Source: Echinococcus granulosus (Eukaryota > Platyhelminthes > Cestoda > Cyclophyllidea > Taeniidae). From it: a stretch of DNA of 64,000 bases. The stretch's first letter is position 1; the number at the start of each line of letters is the position of its first letter. A model generated the notes under the pieces. The model was not told the DNA's origin. It worked only from the letters and a program-made list of their open reading frames with translations, and searched no databases. Of the stretch, positions 1 through 13,600 are shown in pieces. The stretch spans positions 876,718-940,717 of the forward strand of contig NW_020170395.1 in assembly GCF_000524195.1 (NCBI RefSeq), read 5' to 3'. A program made the position numbers and the translations under genes.

Positions 1-3000
1 TTCCTGTCGCCTTGATCCCATGGATTCCCTCGCATAAGGTGCACTCTTGCTCATCATAAGGCGAGACAACTCCTCACTGAAGTAGCGGTAGAGCACGGTA
101 ATTGCGCGTGGAGAGCCCGTTACCATGGCAGTGTCATCCTCTTCCTCTTCGTCCTCCTCGGTACCTGCGGCCCCCAGGCTGCTATTGCTCCCGTTGGTGC
201 CACCAAACACCGTACCACTCACTTGCGTGGAGACGCGACTAGAGGAGAAGACGGCAGATGTAGAGAGATCCTGTCGGCTGCTTCGTGGCGTCGCTACTAA
301 CGAAGCTTCCGGGTAGAGGGGGATTTTTAAGTTCCTATGTTGACCTTTGATCATCATCTCGTCAACCCAAATAATGAGAAGGCGGTAGAGGAAGCGCAAT
401 TGGGACTAAAAGCGATGAAAATGGAGAACTTTTGTGCCTCCACTTGATTCTGCAGGAGTCACTGTAACAAAGGGATTCATAAGCCATGAGGTTGCATGCC
501 GCGTGACAGAAAACTGACAATATAGTATAGCTAGAAAGTTAAGCACGCATGTAATGCTAATTGAAAGGAAAATGGAAAAGAGGACAAAAATGAAACACGG
601 ATATTTATGGTAACCTAATTTGATTCACGTCAGCATCGTTCGTACCTTAGTCCCATGTTTGGTTTCCCATTCTACAACCTGGTCACGTGGAAGATTTGAG
701 TTAGGGCTGAAGTAGTGGACCACGGATGAGCTGGAAGTATGGACAGTTGAAAAGGAAATGCTCTGAATTTTGTATAGATGAATGTTATGACTTTATGCAG
801 TTGGTATTTGAACAGTATTTGAGATTCTAGAATAACTTGGTAAAGCAAAGCAGCCAGACATACAGTTGCGTCTCACTGTGAAATAATCAGGTAAGGGACC
901 GGAAGTGAAGCCTCCTCAAAGCCTACTTTTTTTCCGCTTTTAATGCTGTATAACTGTATAGCAGTAAAACATTGTATTCCTCCTTATAATAAAAAGACTT
1001 TGTTTCTTTTCCTGATCAGAGACACCATCGAAGTCCGATTGTTCGAGCTGCCTACCTCTCGAGGAGCTTAGTGCGTATGAGTTAAGTGGATGGGTAATTT
1101 AGTGGGGCTGAGCCGGTGACAAAAGGTTGGGTAGGTTATTTATTTTCTAAATTTGCTCGTGTTTGTATTCTTCGTCAACTGTCACACCATAGGGATTTTA
1201 GGCATGATTGTGCTGGGGATGCTTCCTAGTAGACAGACTCTAAGCCGCTGCGATTTCGTTCAATTCTCTCGTACTAGTGGTTACGATAATATCAAGGCCA
1301 ATCAAATACCACAAGTACGCAATACTAGAACCGCCTCGTGTCGCCAGCATTCCGCATCATTTAGCAAGCAGTCGGAAAGTAGAAGCTTACCCAATACACG
1401 TCGACAAATGAAGACGCTCATATGGATGTCCGATTACTCAGGCTAGGGGACCGACAAATTCCTAAAGCTCGATCGCCTAGACAACAGATTATAAAAGAAT
1501 GAGTAACTGGATGCTACCTCGTGCCGGAATCCATAGGTCTTCATCGACTCATAGATCACAGCCCCCAGGGCTTTAGACTACTGTCGCCGTCTGTAGTTTC
1601 ACACCTGGCTCGCCGCAAGCTGCACGAATTAACCACTGTAATATTTTAACTGAAACAACCAGGATTATTCCACTATTTTAAGAAACCCCAATTTTAAGCA
1701 AACGCAGAGTGAAGTGATGCTTTGTCGAGAAGTGGGAGAGGCATAACAGACTAAAGCGCTCAAAACCTGATAACTTTAAAAAAAGACAAGGTGAGGAGGA
1801 GAAGAGGACGTTGCATGCGTGACTCACCACAGAGGCGACTGCAGCGCGGCGACGTAGTTTCAGAGACTTAAGGGTGTGAAAGAGGTCGACAAAGCGGTCT
1901 CGGTCCAGACATTCGATGAGAAGGTGAGCGGCGAGAAAGAGACCGCTACGCGTCGCTCCGTCAGCGCAGAGCACTACCGCGGGGCCGATTCCACGCGCCG
2001 CCGCAAACGTCTCTATTGCCTGTAGCATCGCCCTCCGAGGTGGTACCTATCGAATTACAGACATTTGATTCAAAGTTAACGGAATTGGACGTTTAGGTGT
2101 CCTACTACTATTTAATTCCATCTTACGATGTAGATAAACAGATACAGGCTTTCACAATTGCCCTGAACACCTAACCATATTTAAAAATCATCTTTTTATC
2201 AGATTTGTAAAGTTTATCTAGAAAATCTTGCTGAATTTCTTCTCAACTAACAATTTATCCTCCTGATTGATCCAGCTCTGCACAGGCTGCTAAACAAAGT
2301 AACCATCACGATCCCACCTATAACTACAACACATGCTCAATATTCCCTCCTAGCTATTCGTATCTAGCCTTGAGTTTACGGTTAATTTAACCATTTTTTT
2401 TGACCCGTTTAAAACTGTTGAACAAGAGGATTACCACGAGAGGTTACCATTAAGGTGAGATCGTACACCGCAGCGCTTCTATAAATAATCTCTACTAGAA
2501 TGCAGGCTTCTCACAAATTCTGCTCAAAACTGGGTAGCAGATATCGTAGGACTTCCGTGAATATAATAAAGGGACTTGTAAAAATCATCTCATTTACTGA
2601 CATGTATTAAGACTTGTAAAGTACGTCGGTTGACTCATCACGTCATCGACTGTAGCGAGAAAAACACGTCGCAGACGAATTCGCGATCCAGGAGGCATGT
2701 AGTAATGACTCCCTGTAGGAAGCTCATCACGATCCTCAGTGAAAATACAACTTTTAGAAAGCAAAACACCCGTACAATGATGCATGTCTGCAAACGTTTC
2801 TATCTCTCGACTGATTACACTCCACTGGAGAGCTTTTGATGGTCAAAGCGGCTAAAATGACCACAAGGAGCGCTGCAAAGTATGCTTTACTTTTGAGCCG
2901 GTTAGCGATCAACTTTCTGGATCTTCTAAGAAAAACCATCTTCAGAGTCGAAGAAAAAAGCAAACCTCTATAAGTTAGCCGACGCTAAATTGTCCGACCT

Positions 3001-4612
3001 TTTAGAGCAATCTGACACGTAAGGTCTCTTGCCAAAATGTTTAATCTTAAAAGCATTTATAACCATAATATTTTTCTTGCCTACCTTAATAGCACGACAA
3101 AACGTGCGAAGTTACCCTTAGTTATCATATAAAAGCTGAAATAAAGACGTTAAAATCCTTTTTTGAATTACAGATTGCAGACCTGGTTACCCTGCCTCCA
3201 GTGCGCCTTGAAGTGTAATATGTTCACTGTGCGGAACTCAGCTCTTCGTGGAGCTGAAATGTGCTGCTGTTGTTGCGGTAGGAGTCGTCGAATAATGATG
3301 CGCCGCTTGAAGAGACACCCAGTGGCTCTTCTACAATCACTCTGATGCTGCTGTTGGCGCCGACGCCGACGATTACGCCTGGGTGACAGAGCTAAGGAAG
3401 GTGGAGGAAGAGACTCCAACCGACCCACCTGCGCCAACTGGAACTCGGCGAGGTGGAACCAGGCTCCAGTGTCACGTGGCACCGCCATCTCACCCTCGCT
3501 ATCCACCACGCCGCCGACATCGAGCACGCGAGTGAAGGCAGTAGCAGTGGTGCTATTGTAGGTGCCCAATAGGGCCTCCTCTTCCATGTCACCCGCAGCA
3601 CCACCGATGTATGGAGGCCAAAATGGAAACGCGTCGCTATCTGCTTCGTAGCACGAGGGCTCCATGTCCACCACACAGGAGATCTGCATTGAAGAAGGAA
3701 GCAGACATATGATTAAAATGATGTTTATGGGGTACAACGGGAAACTATCAGATTTACTTCTTGTCTAGCGTTTGGATGTGGCAGTACTTTGTGTCGTTTC
3801 AAGCAGCAGACTAACCATTGAGAGGTTTGAGCATAACACTTGAAATTAGGTTAGCAACTTTTTACGAATAATAATTTGTCCATGCAGTCCATTAGGGTCT
3901 ATATTGTTTGTACGGAGTTATTTCTTTTTTCTGACTCTTCTACATGCTTACCCGTGTCGCACAACGTTTTCACAGCTACCATGAACGGTACATTGGTGTC
4001 AAGATGATGAATTGACCTACCTAGCGTTCTGAGAAAGCTTGTATCCAAATGGACCAACTAAGCGCCACCCAAAAAATAATAAAGAAGGGCATTTGCTGCA
4101 AAGCGATGGAACTGCGGGGATTTACAACACAAGACTGTCAAAACCACAACACTTGGAAACGGAAAAAATGAGGCTAGGTGATACAACACAATTATGCAAC
4201 ACAGTGGGGTATATCGTCAAGCGACGAAAAAAGTACGTGGAACCATTTGACAATGAAGAAGGAAAATGAGAGTTTGGAAACCATCTAGTTCCACTCTGCA
4301 TACTTAACAGCACCAATAGAGAATAACTGAAAAAATGAAAGGAAACCTTGCAAGTGGAGTGTAATAAGAAGGCCGCACCCTATGTTGGAAGACGAGACGC
4401 CAGAAAGCCGCCACGGCGGTGATAGGAGAGCGAGCAAGAATCACGTCCTCTTGTACCGTCAATCCGTCCACCCACACTGCGGCCAATTCGTTCTCGCCTT
4501 CACCGCTCGTAGTGGCGGAAGAGGGCAGTGACGGCGACGGCGTGTAGTTGTGCAGCAAGTACCACTGCTCCTGCAAGTACGTGAAGCCCGCTGTCACGTT
4601 CCGCTGGCTTAG
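1..4612 (-). other. PTP domain D2 and acidic C-terminal tail
   Basis: Exons 4612-4379, 3683-3429, 2046-1828 and 405-1 form the membrane-distal PTP domain. Recognisable blocks are AAVWVDGLTVQEDVILARSP followed by FWRLVF, then ISCVVDMEPSCYE, HLAEFQLAQ joined to VPPRRAMLQAIETF, and GPAVVLCADGATRSG. The domain ends with LRRRAAVASV joined to SQLRFLYRLLIIW. The YINA block, the KNRY loop and the WPD loop are absent, but CX5R is present (CADGATR). The last exon has a clean ttttag acceptor at 406-411. After the domain comes a Ser/Thr-rich stretch with an acidic run (EEDEEEEDD) and then RAITVLYRYFSEELSRLM, which continues beyond position 1. Introns 406-1827, 2047-3428, 3684-4378 and 4613-5107 show nothing else. 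Confidence 0.8.
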
Positions 4613-7600
4613 CTAAAGGGCCAACAGTCATGAATAATTAACAAACCATAAATGCTTGTACGTCCATTCAGTTTGCTTGTGAGAACATGGTACAAAAGCA
4701 GAAGAAATAAGTAAATGAAGAGAAAGTGCGAGCACGACACCTTATAAACTTTAGCTAGAATGTCCCGAAGCAGCTCCTACATTCTTGAAATACTTAGTCA
4801 AGAAAAATTCATTAACCGAGGCTAAAGAATCTACAGAAACAGTTAAAAAGACGGCGAACATTTCACTTACTTAGATCATAGTCGAGAATAAATCTACTCA
4901 AGAACACCCCTGTGACAAAATTACAATCTAAGAGTAGACAATGGAAGAGATAAATGGGTTAGCAATTAATAAAGAGTAGCTGATCAGACCATTCTATTTG
5001 TGCGAAGCTTATAGCGTGTAAATTAAGATGCTCAACCAGTTAATTTCTCCGCCAAAACGAAGCTGGCCACTCAAATTGAGGAGGAAGAGGTGGGAGCACA
5101 AACGCACCGAAGCGAGGGCGGAGCGAATGTCAAGGTCAAGAAGAGCGTGTCCAGCAATGCCAGCCTCAAATAGGAGGTCATAGAGGAGGGCAAAGCGACG
5201 CGGCGAGGGTATCGCGCGTTGTCGCGCGCGTCGCAGCACCGCGCACGTCCGCACCACCGTAACCGCGTGCTCGTACATCAACTGTTGGAAGAGCGTGTCA
5301 AAGGCCACGAACACCGAAGAACGCGACACCCCTGTGAGGTGAGAGATGAAAAATGCCATTTAGCTATTTATCTTAATATTGGAACAGTAAAAGAAGCCGA
5401 CTTCTCCCCTTTCACTTATTTGCTTAATTAAAGCAGCGGAATTAGTGCAGCTAACCATCCAAATTCCTTGCCCCATCGGCTGACTAAAAAGTGTCTCTGG
5501 GAAAGCGACCACTCTGATGGTTGATACTTTTTATATTCTCCTTGACTTTTTTTCATATGGTTACAGTCACCCATTGAAAGGAACTTATGCACGTGGGGCT
5601 GCATGAGTTACACGCTAGCCAAGAATAAAGCCTCTTGGCATGGCTATGGGCTTCAACACTTCATTTCGTAATATTATTTTGACTAACTCCGTCACAAAAA
5701 GCCTTCCAGACACATCTCTGGTATCAAATTTCCCGACCACACTGAATCATTTCGAGCAAAGGAATATTACTGCCATAATGCCAAGGTCCATTCTCGCCAT
5801 CAATTTGTCGCTTATTTTCACTGAAGATGTATTACTGACAGTCTTTAAACTCGCTTACCGTCCTCACAGTGCACCAGGATGGGTCCATCCTCCAAGCGTG
5901 TGGCCATCTTCACATGGAAGTAGAAGTCAATAAAGGCAAGGTGATCGAATCCATCCACGAGGTCGTCTTCATTCTCGTTGTCGTAGACACGCCATCGGTG
6001 GTAATGGTACTGCGTCACACATTGCCTCGAGCCTCCTGTTGCTGACAGATCAGTAACGCGGAAGCGTCGCACGCTGAAGTGTGCGTATTCCACAGTATCC
6101 ACCGCCTCAATCACCACGCTATCGTACTGACGGCGCTCGCTCCCACCTCCGCCTCCTCCTTCCACATTCCCCGGCTTCACGTAGAAAGGTTAAAAATAGG
6201 TGATAAATTCTAACATCGTCACAAGTGGCGAAGCAATGCACATACATGCATACAAACGGAAAAAAATACCCAATGAAGCCTAAACATACATCTTAGACGA
6301 TGAGCAAACGCCTTTCCAGGTGGTAGTTGTTGATTTTAGTTACGTTTTCCTAGCACGAGCAGATACCAACAAAATGTGAACACGAGTGTTGACGATCCCC
6401 TTCACGATGTTTCGAAGGCGGCAATCCAAAAGTTCAAATTAGGCGAGGTGCTAGACCAAATAAGCCGCTAAAAATATAATTATCATAATTTTCGGCTATG
6501 TGAGTAGGTTGTCATTCACTACTGATTTTATGCCCTGAATACCGCCTCCAGTAGCCCCATGGTGTAAAAGATCCGTTCTTAAAGGCGTAAAGTTATTAAG
6601 CACAATGCGCTTGTAGTAGATGAGATATGGCAGGACTTTGAGCCTCCTCAGAAGTTGTAATAAGTTGTCCAAATATATAAGAAGATCCACCACTAGCATG
6701 AAGGGCGAAGGATGGAAGGTTGCAAGCCGTGTCGCCGCGAGCACAAAAAGAGTCCGTGTAGTTAAACGTATATAAAAACGGTACGAAGCCACGAATACGC
6801 TAGTGGATGCAAAGTAGGTATCCTGGTACTGGTGCAAAGTTGAGCTTTTTCAAATACATGTGGTTTCATGTAAGTCATAGGAGAGGTAACGTTAGACAAA
6901 CTGGTGGCCTTGGTAAATGACTGCAAGTGAGATCTCCCTTTCTCCACCGCATTGGCTGCTTCGATTCTCGTTTGACATAAATAAGATGGACCGCCTGTTA
7001 ACCAAAGTAACTTGTCTTCCTCCAGTTATTCGATCGCCATGACTTTAGTATAGAGTTTTGTCCCTTTTGCATATGCTTCCAGTCTGCTCGTCCTTCTCTG
7101 CATCAGTAATAATAACGTTTGGTACTATCGGTGGTGACTCAAGCGCTGTTTCCTCAATGTGTCTACCTAATCAAACGGACTGAAATACAAATAGTTTTTA
7201 CAAAAGAAATACAAAGTAAGTTATTGAATATTTGTAAAGATGAATAAATACTTTGACTCCTGATGGACCCTGCTTCAACGGACAGGACTCACATCTGGCC
7301 AGTACTTTGTGCATTTCACCACTCCAGCCTCAATCTGGTTATCGAGGAGGACAATCTGGGCAACATTGCACTGGACCACCATGGTCCAGAAGTCACTCGC
7401 CGTCGCTGCGTTGAAGGGACTCTGAGCACTTATGTAAACGCGTCGACGCAGGTAGCTGTCCATATAGCTTGCGTTAATGTAGTCCGTCTGGCAGTCGCCC
7501 ATTTCACAATGACGTCGCAGATGCACGCGGTTGTGGTCAAATGGGAGGGATTCAAGGCACCGATTCTTGCCCCGATTCACCGCTCGTCTTGCTTGAATCT

Positions 7601-10600
7601 GAGATAGGGCTTTGTTCACTGGCAGACTGTGTGACAAATAAGCAAACGAAGAGATTGCTCAGGGCATCAAACGATCAACATTGCGGCATTACTTATACCT
7701 AAAGAACTGCGTCCAAGTACAGCGGGTGTTCATGTTAAAGCGGGACACTCGGTTACACTGATAAAAAAATCCGACACAAAGTACCTTGTCAAATTTATGT
7801 GCTCATCTGAAACTGAACTGATATCTACAGCGTTTTGGCATGGTGGGACTTGCCGCTGTGGCTGATCCACCCCGAGGTACCCGAAAGAGCTTACTACTCA
7901 AAATAACTAATACTCGTGGATACGTTTCTACAGCTTCTCCCTTGTGCAATTTTATTGCAGGCTATACGTTGGTCGGACTTCCAAGACCAGGGTATTACAT
8001 GCTGAATGTTCACGGGAATGACCGCTGCGCTGATAAACTGCAAACCATCACGACCCCCTATCGTTACTAACTTGTACACTGTCCAAATACCTTACTGCTG
8101 AGTGGCCAAGCATTCCATCAGTCTTCCGTCCTTAATATCTTTTGCAGAAGTTCATATTTTGGTTTGGTGTATTTGCTCACAAGAATCTCCGTTCATCACA
8201 ACACGCTATCGCATTATCCTACCATCCTAAATGAGGATACTTAGAGACTGGCCCATAAAATGATCCTCGGGTCGTTGCAAAGGAGCACATCCCCCACTTG
8301 CCACTGTGTGTGGTATGGTAGTCTGTACGAGTTGCCAGTTGTAAGGGTTCCGAAGCTCCTATATGTTTCAAGATCGAGGTCACCAGACAGAGGAGAACCT
8401 CTCAGACCACCAATCGGCGTACAATGCATTCTACTTATAAGGAAAGAAAAATTCAAGGGCTCTAATCTGCATGTGAAAGTATTGCCATCTAGTCAGCCAG
8501 TAAGTCTATACACCTCAATTTGTTTCAGTGGTACGTCGTCGTCAAAACAACTGCCAAACTACCTATCTGGTCTCAGCTATCCAAGTCTTCCACGCGATGT
8601 ATAAATCAGGTTCCTTTAATAAAAGCGTCTGCATGAATGTAGCCTACATTATTAGCAAAATATGGGCGTTGTGAAGAATATTGCACCCCGAGCTATGAAA
8701 CCCGTCCAGCTGCTGTTAATTTGCCTGTAATTCGTGATGGATGCATCTGCTTCGCTCCAATGCTGCTGCTTCTAGCGCATCGTTGTTTACCATCCTTATC
8801 TCGACTCAGAACCACTGTAAATGTCGAAACTGGCTAGGCCTACATCGCTTCCGGACCCTGCAAGTTCCTTTTCAACAGTGCAATGTTGTGGCAGTAGCCA
8901 CAATTTCAGGCATCAAACTCCGGCTCCGTAAAAACAGGATTGATTTTCGACGGATATACATCACCCTTATGAACCGTATCTTCAACGACCGACTTCTGCA
9001 TTTTATCACAAACCAAACCTTGTGTGTGAATGTTAATAAAAATATACCCATAGATATCCCCAAATCTTTTGTCTAGCGAAAAGACAACAGTACACGGCTG
9101 GAGAGGATGAAAACCGCCTAAACACGCAGACTAACCTCTTATATTCCCTGAAAAATGTTTCAGCAATCTCCCGAAGATCCTTGGTGCCCAGTAAGGTGTT
9201 ATCTGGTCCGCGTTCAGGATCGATGACAAGGAAGCGAGGATCACGCAGATTTAGGGGAAAGCTCCAAGCCCCGTAGGAATTTGGCATCGCTGCCATGCAA
9301 TCCTCGATGGGGGATGAAGTAAAGGTCCCACTGAGGCGTCGTTTGGGACGCATGTTGAGGGAGTACTGCTTGGACTGAAGGTAAAATTGCTAGATATCAA
9401 AATCAAAAATTAAATGAAAAATAGATTAATTTTTAACAAAATTATGCGAAAGGTGTCAATGCAGTATACGTGCGATTTAACGGCAACATGGCAGCTAAAA
9501 AGGGTGGGGAGTGGATTAAAATAAGAGCTGAGGATAATCATCAAGCAACAAATGAGGAACAGGCAGATAAAACAACAGAAGATGAGTGTAGTGGAGATGC
9601 AGAGACAACATCCAACATACTTGACTAGGGCCTTGAAATTTAACCATAAGGGTGCATGAATGCAGATGGTAAGTTTTCACAGTGGACGTTATTTTATTTC
9701 TAGTTAACCATTGTTGTCGCATCATCTCCGTTTTTTGCAGCTTCTACCTGGAAACCGCCTTTTGTTAAAGGATTCAGTTGTACTTCCTCATTATGCGCAA
9801 TTATCACCTTTAAAGTAGAATGCTCGGAATTTTTTAGTGAAAAGTGAAAATACAAGCAATTTAGTGAGGATATTAGGGCACTGAATTCGAGTTCCCGTAA
9901 TCTTGGACTCGTAACATTCAACGAGTCTGTGCAAGTCAAATCCGGTTTTACCAGCTTCACTTATAATTTCTTCACTGGGTATGAGTAAAACGCAAGTGGG
10001 ATCCAAGACCAACCTGTGGAGCCCGCAATCCATCTACTTGTTTTTTTTTCACTGTCCTTCATAACAGTCGACATTCCAAAGTGCATTCCACTGTTGGGTA
10101 AACAGGATGAATGATTGCCACCACAGTTTGCTAGAGAAGAGCAGAAAGACAAACCTTTTGCCAAAGTAGCGACTGATCCCTCAAGCACCGCCACCAGACG
10201 AAGAGGGCAAGGAGAAGGATACAGACGACGAAGAGGAAAATAGCGACCCCAGTACCCACAGCTGTAGCAGCGGTGCCAGAAGACCGTGCAATCAGTAACG
10301 GCGCCGTGCGGACTACTTTTGTCCCTTTTGGTGACACTACGAAGTCCTCCTCCTCCACTGCGTCTACGACATCGCAAAGACTCGAGGCGACAAGAGCAAA
10401 TAGAGTATACTTGGAGTCTGGTTCGAGAGGCGGGTCGGCGAACATTCGGAGATCCGGATTTTTGGTGCGGAAATCCATCTCCACCTCCACTACCCCATCC
10501 CCTACCACCACTACGTGGCTAGGATAAGATCGTGAGTGCAATACAATACTCGCACTTGATGGAAGGGTGAGACGACGACGCAGAACAGAGGAAATGCCAG

Positions 10601-13600
10601 CTAGAGTAGGAAAACAGGCTTGGATTTTAGCGATATCAACGAGTAATCTTTAGCAGATTATTGTAGGGATGAACCATTCCAAATCACAAGGACGTTCTGA
10701 CAGACAAAAGGAAAAAAACTTGAACGAATTTTAATTGTCTCCTTTGGAAGATTAGAAGGACACACCGCAAAATACAGAGTTGATTCCACTTATTCTTCAC
10801 CAAATAAATCAGTAAAGCTGGATTTTAAATGTAATCTTTAATGTTAAACTTCAACAATGTTGAAATCGCGTGAATTGTCAAATACGGAGTGACAAAACTC
10901 CTGTCAAACCAACCTAGTTCCGAGCCCGTAGCCATAGCAGCATGATCCGAACTGACAGCGAGGAAGAAGTCAGTGAGGGGACCACCAGCGTAGCCGGAGA
11001 TATTAGGAAAGCGGAGGTGCAGAGTGCGGTCGAGCACTTCCAGCACCTGTGGCGGTGGCATCACAAAGTTGGGAATAGCTTCGAAGGGCTTTGGAGCTGT
11101 CCAAAACTCCATCGTCACACCCACAAAACGCGCCTCTAAATAGCCGAATTGATGAATGAGTTGAGTGAATGCGCACATTACGACCGCTGATTGAGGAATT
11201 AGTACCAGGTACTCGATTTGATTAGTGGAATTGAAATTGAATAATTTAGGTAGGTGAACGATTCTCCATATGTATATGAATAGAATGACAGATGAATGAA
11301 TTGATCTGAGACAAATAAGTCTGGTGCAAATGCATTTGGAGCGGAGGAATTTATCAGGGATAAACATTTGATTGCCGGATAGATGGATGGATCACTAATG
11401 AGTAAGCGCCTGAAAGGTGGATAAGAAATGAAGTGTATCAGCGACAGGTGAATGATTGAGGACGATAGGAAGCGGAATAAGAGAACATGTGGGTTAATTG
11501 GTCGACTTAGGATGGATGAAAGGAGGTAGGCTATAGCTTAAATTGGAATCAAACAACCTTGTTTAATGTCCAATGACTTAGTTAATGAAGTAGTGTAACG
11601 GCTGCTGCCTCTAATTATTCCCAAAGATCAACATTAGTCACGGGACAACACCTACTGATTACTAAAACACGCCTTCAAGATAGGAAATCATGACGCTAAA
11701 CTCACTGGGGGTGGAAGAAGCCCAAGCGTAGAGGCGGTAGCGAGTGGCGGGATGGATGTTAGCGGCAAAGGAGAAGTGGTGTCTCATTCCTAACGCCGTC
11801 TGAACCAAGACATCACCTCCTCCAAATCCAACAGTCTGGGGTATTCGGGTCTCCACTGGGAAAGCCGACACCTACAAAGCAAAAATGTAAACTCGATAAT
11901 GGCTTCTTACAATGGAAGGGAACTTGGGAGACGACCGAGAAGAGAGCTGGGGTAAAAGTGAGTGTCTAAACGGAACACACAAATAAATAAGCTTTCCTCG
12001 ACGACCATTTGCTGCTGGGCTGGCTTGCAGTAGAATTCCACCTCGTCTCCGAACCAGTGAATTTCACAAATCAGACTGTGGAGTGGGAATTGTAACAGGC
12101 TAATCGTAAGTTACCAATAATACGGCCCTTTTCTTTGCCGCAAAATTTATTCCACTTCCAAGTCGAAGAATCAAATGCATTCAGCGACTAGAATGATTAA
12201 GAAACGACGCTTAAAGGCAGAGAAGACTTACCTGTTTTGGATGAGATCTGTCAATTTGGCTGTGGGACGACTAGAGAATCGTAATGAGATCGCTCTGTCT
12301 CAAAATATGGCTGTACTACGCACTTTGGACCATGGTAAGGCAAGAGCAAGGGATCGTCAACGCCGTGCGAACCATAGGGGCAGACAAGTGAATTTGGAAC
12401 ATGCGAAAAGAGCAGATAAGATAAAATCTCTCTTCCTCCCTCCTCTAGCTAGTTAGTTTGACAACTCTTATGATTAAGTTGCAAAACATTATTTAAGAAT
12501 ACGAACTTTTCATTTGTGTAGTGGAGGACCTGTGGGACAAATCAAATTCGTTATACTATCTCCACTCCTGTCGCGTGAGCGCATCAAATCCAACCGAAAG
12601 GCATTGTGGAATACACTTAAAACAGGAAAAGAAACGTGTGACAAGGAGAGAGGGAGCATTCGTACACCATTGAGGTGGCTTGTGATTTCCCAATTATTTG
12701 ACCTTTCTCGCAAAACGACTTTCAACTTCACCGTTGGGCCATGGATGAGAAGACGGCGAGTGGGAGTGGCCGACAGTCACACGACTTTTCATCGTCATTA
12801 TCACCGTCACCGTGCTAAAGCTGCGTCATTTGTCCGTCTTTGTTTACTCTGGCCCCTGTGCCATGCAACCCTGGATTTGAGCTGCTCAGACAAGGATGAT
12901 CGATTGAGGGCTGACTTGTCAAAGCTGGATGCGATTCATTGAAAGTTGGGTCGGTGCTTGCTCAACCGACCCTGCAACCAATTCACAACTTGCATATCAG
13001 CGTAAATGTGCCCACTCAAATTCACTCTACCTAGCAAAGGTGAAGGGGGAAGTTGACTTATCAGTCGACAAAAAAAAACGAGTTTGGAAGATGCAACGGC
13101 TTGGAGGCTCGGTCACGGGACAATCAAGAAGTGAAAACTCACATGGCTCGTTCCAAACAGCATCGCAGAGAGAGGAGTAAAATAACACGTTTTGGCCATC
13201 TGTTACCCTATTGATCGCCGTAGAAACGAATAAGCATATCTTGGGCCCTCAAATCAAGACCGCAACCCACTAATCAATCAATTAATTAATCGATTGACAT
13301 TGCTTTTTAGACGTTCTCACGCCACACTGAAACCAATAACTGAGTCACCATGACCGCATTTTTATCCCAAGCCATTGCCAATGCAAAAGTTTTTGCTTTG
13401 GAGGCTTGACTACTCCAGAGCCTACAAAATCAGTCTCCGCTTTTGACTTACCCAAAGTTGACTAAGCTCCAGTGGGAGAACATCGAGGAGGTGGAGGCGC
13501 ACAACGAAGCTATCGTAGTGACGCTCCAGCAGACTCATTTGCAACTTTGGAGGTGCCGTGGTGTCGGCCGCGGTGAATGTGCTGAATTCAATGCTGCCAC

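Noticed and set aside
125..316. Plus-strand poly-Ser open frame
   Set aside because: It is the antisense of the acidic and Ser-rich tail of the receptor phosphatase exon 405-1, which has a clean acceptor and extends PTP D2.
3168..3428. Arg/Gln-rich end of a 189-codon minus frame as constitutive coding sequence
   Set aside because: A strong CAG|gtgggt donor at 3428 gives a phase-matched join to the next PTP exon, so the tail is read-through into the intron.
10273..10527. Ser/Thr-rich plus-strand frames
   Set aside because: Antisense shadows of the membrane-segment exon of the receptor phosphatase.
11250..11480. Clustered ATGA/TGAA words as a microsatellite
   Set aside because: Too irregular to define a repeat unit or array.
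11671..11675. A second GC-AG intron at CTTGAAG|GCGTGT in the receptor gene
   Set aside because: A canonical solution exists: GGC|gtgttt joined to the acceptor ...ttagag before GCG CGT also keeps the frame.
12175..13180. Three long plus-strand frames (93, 142 and 83 codons)
   Set aside because: They lie in an intron of the minus-strand receptor gene, overlap in different frames, have no domain and look like low-complexity composition.
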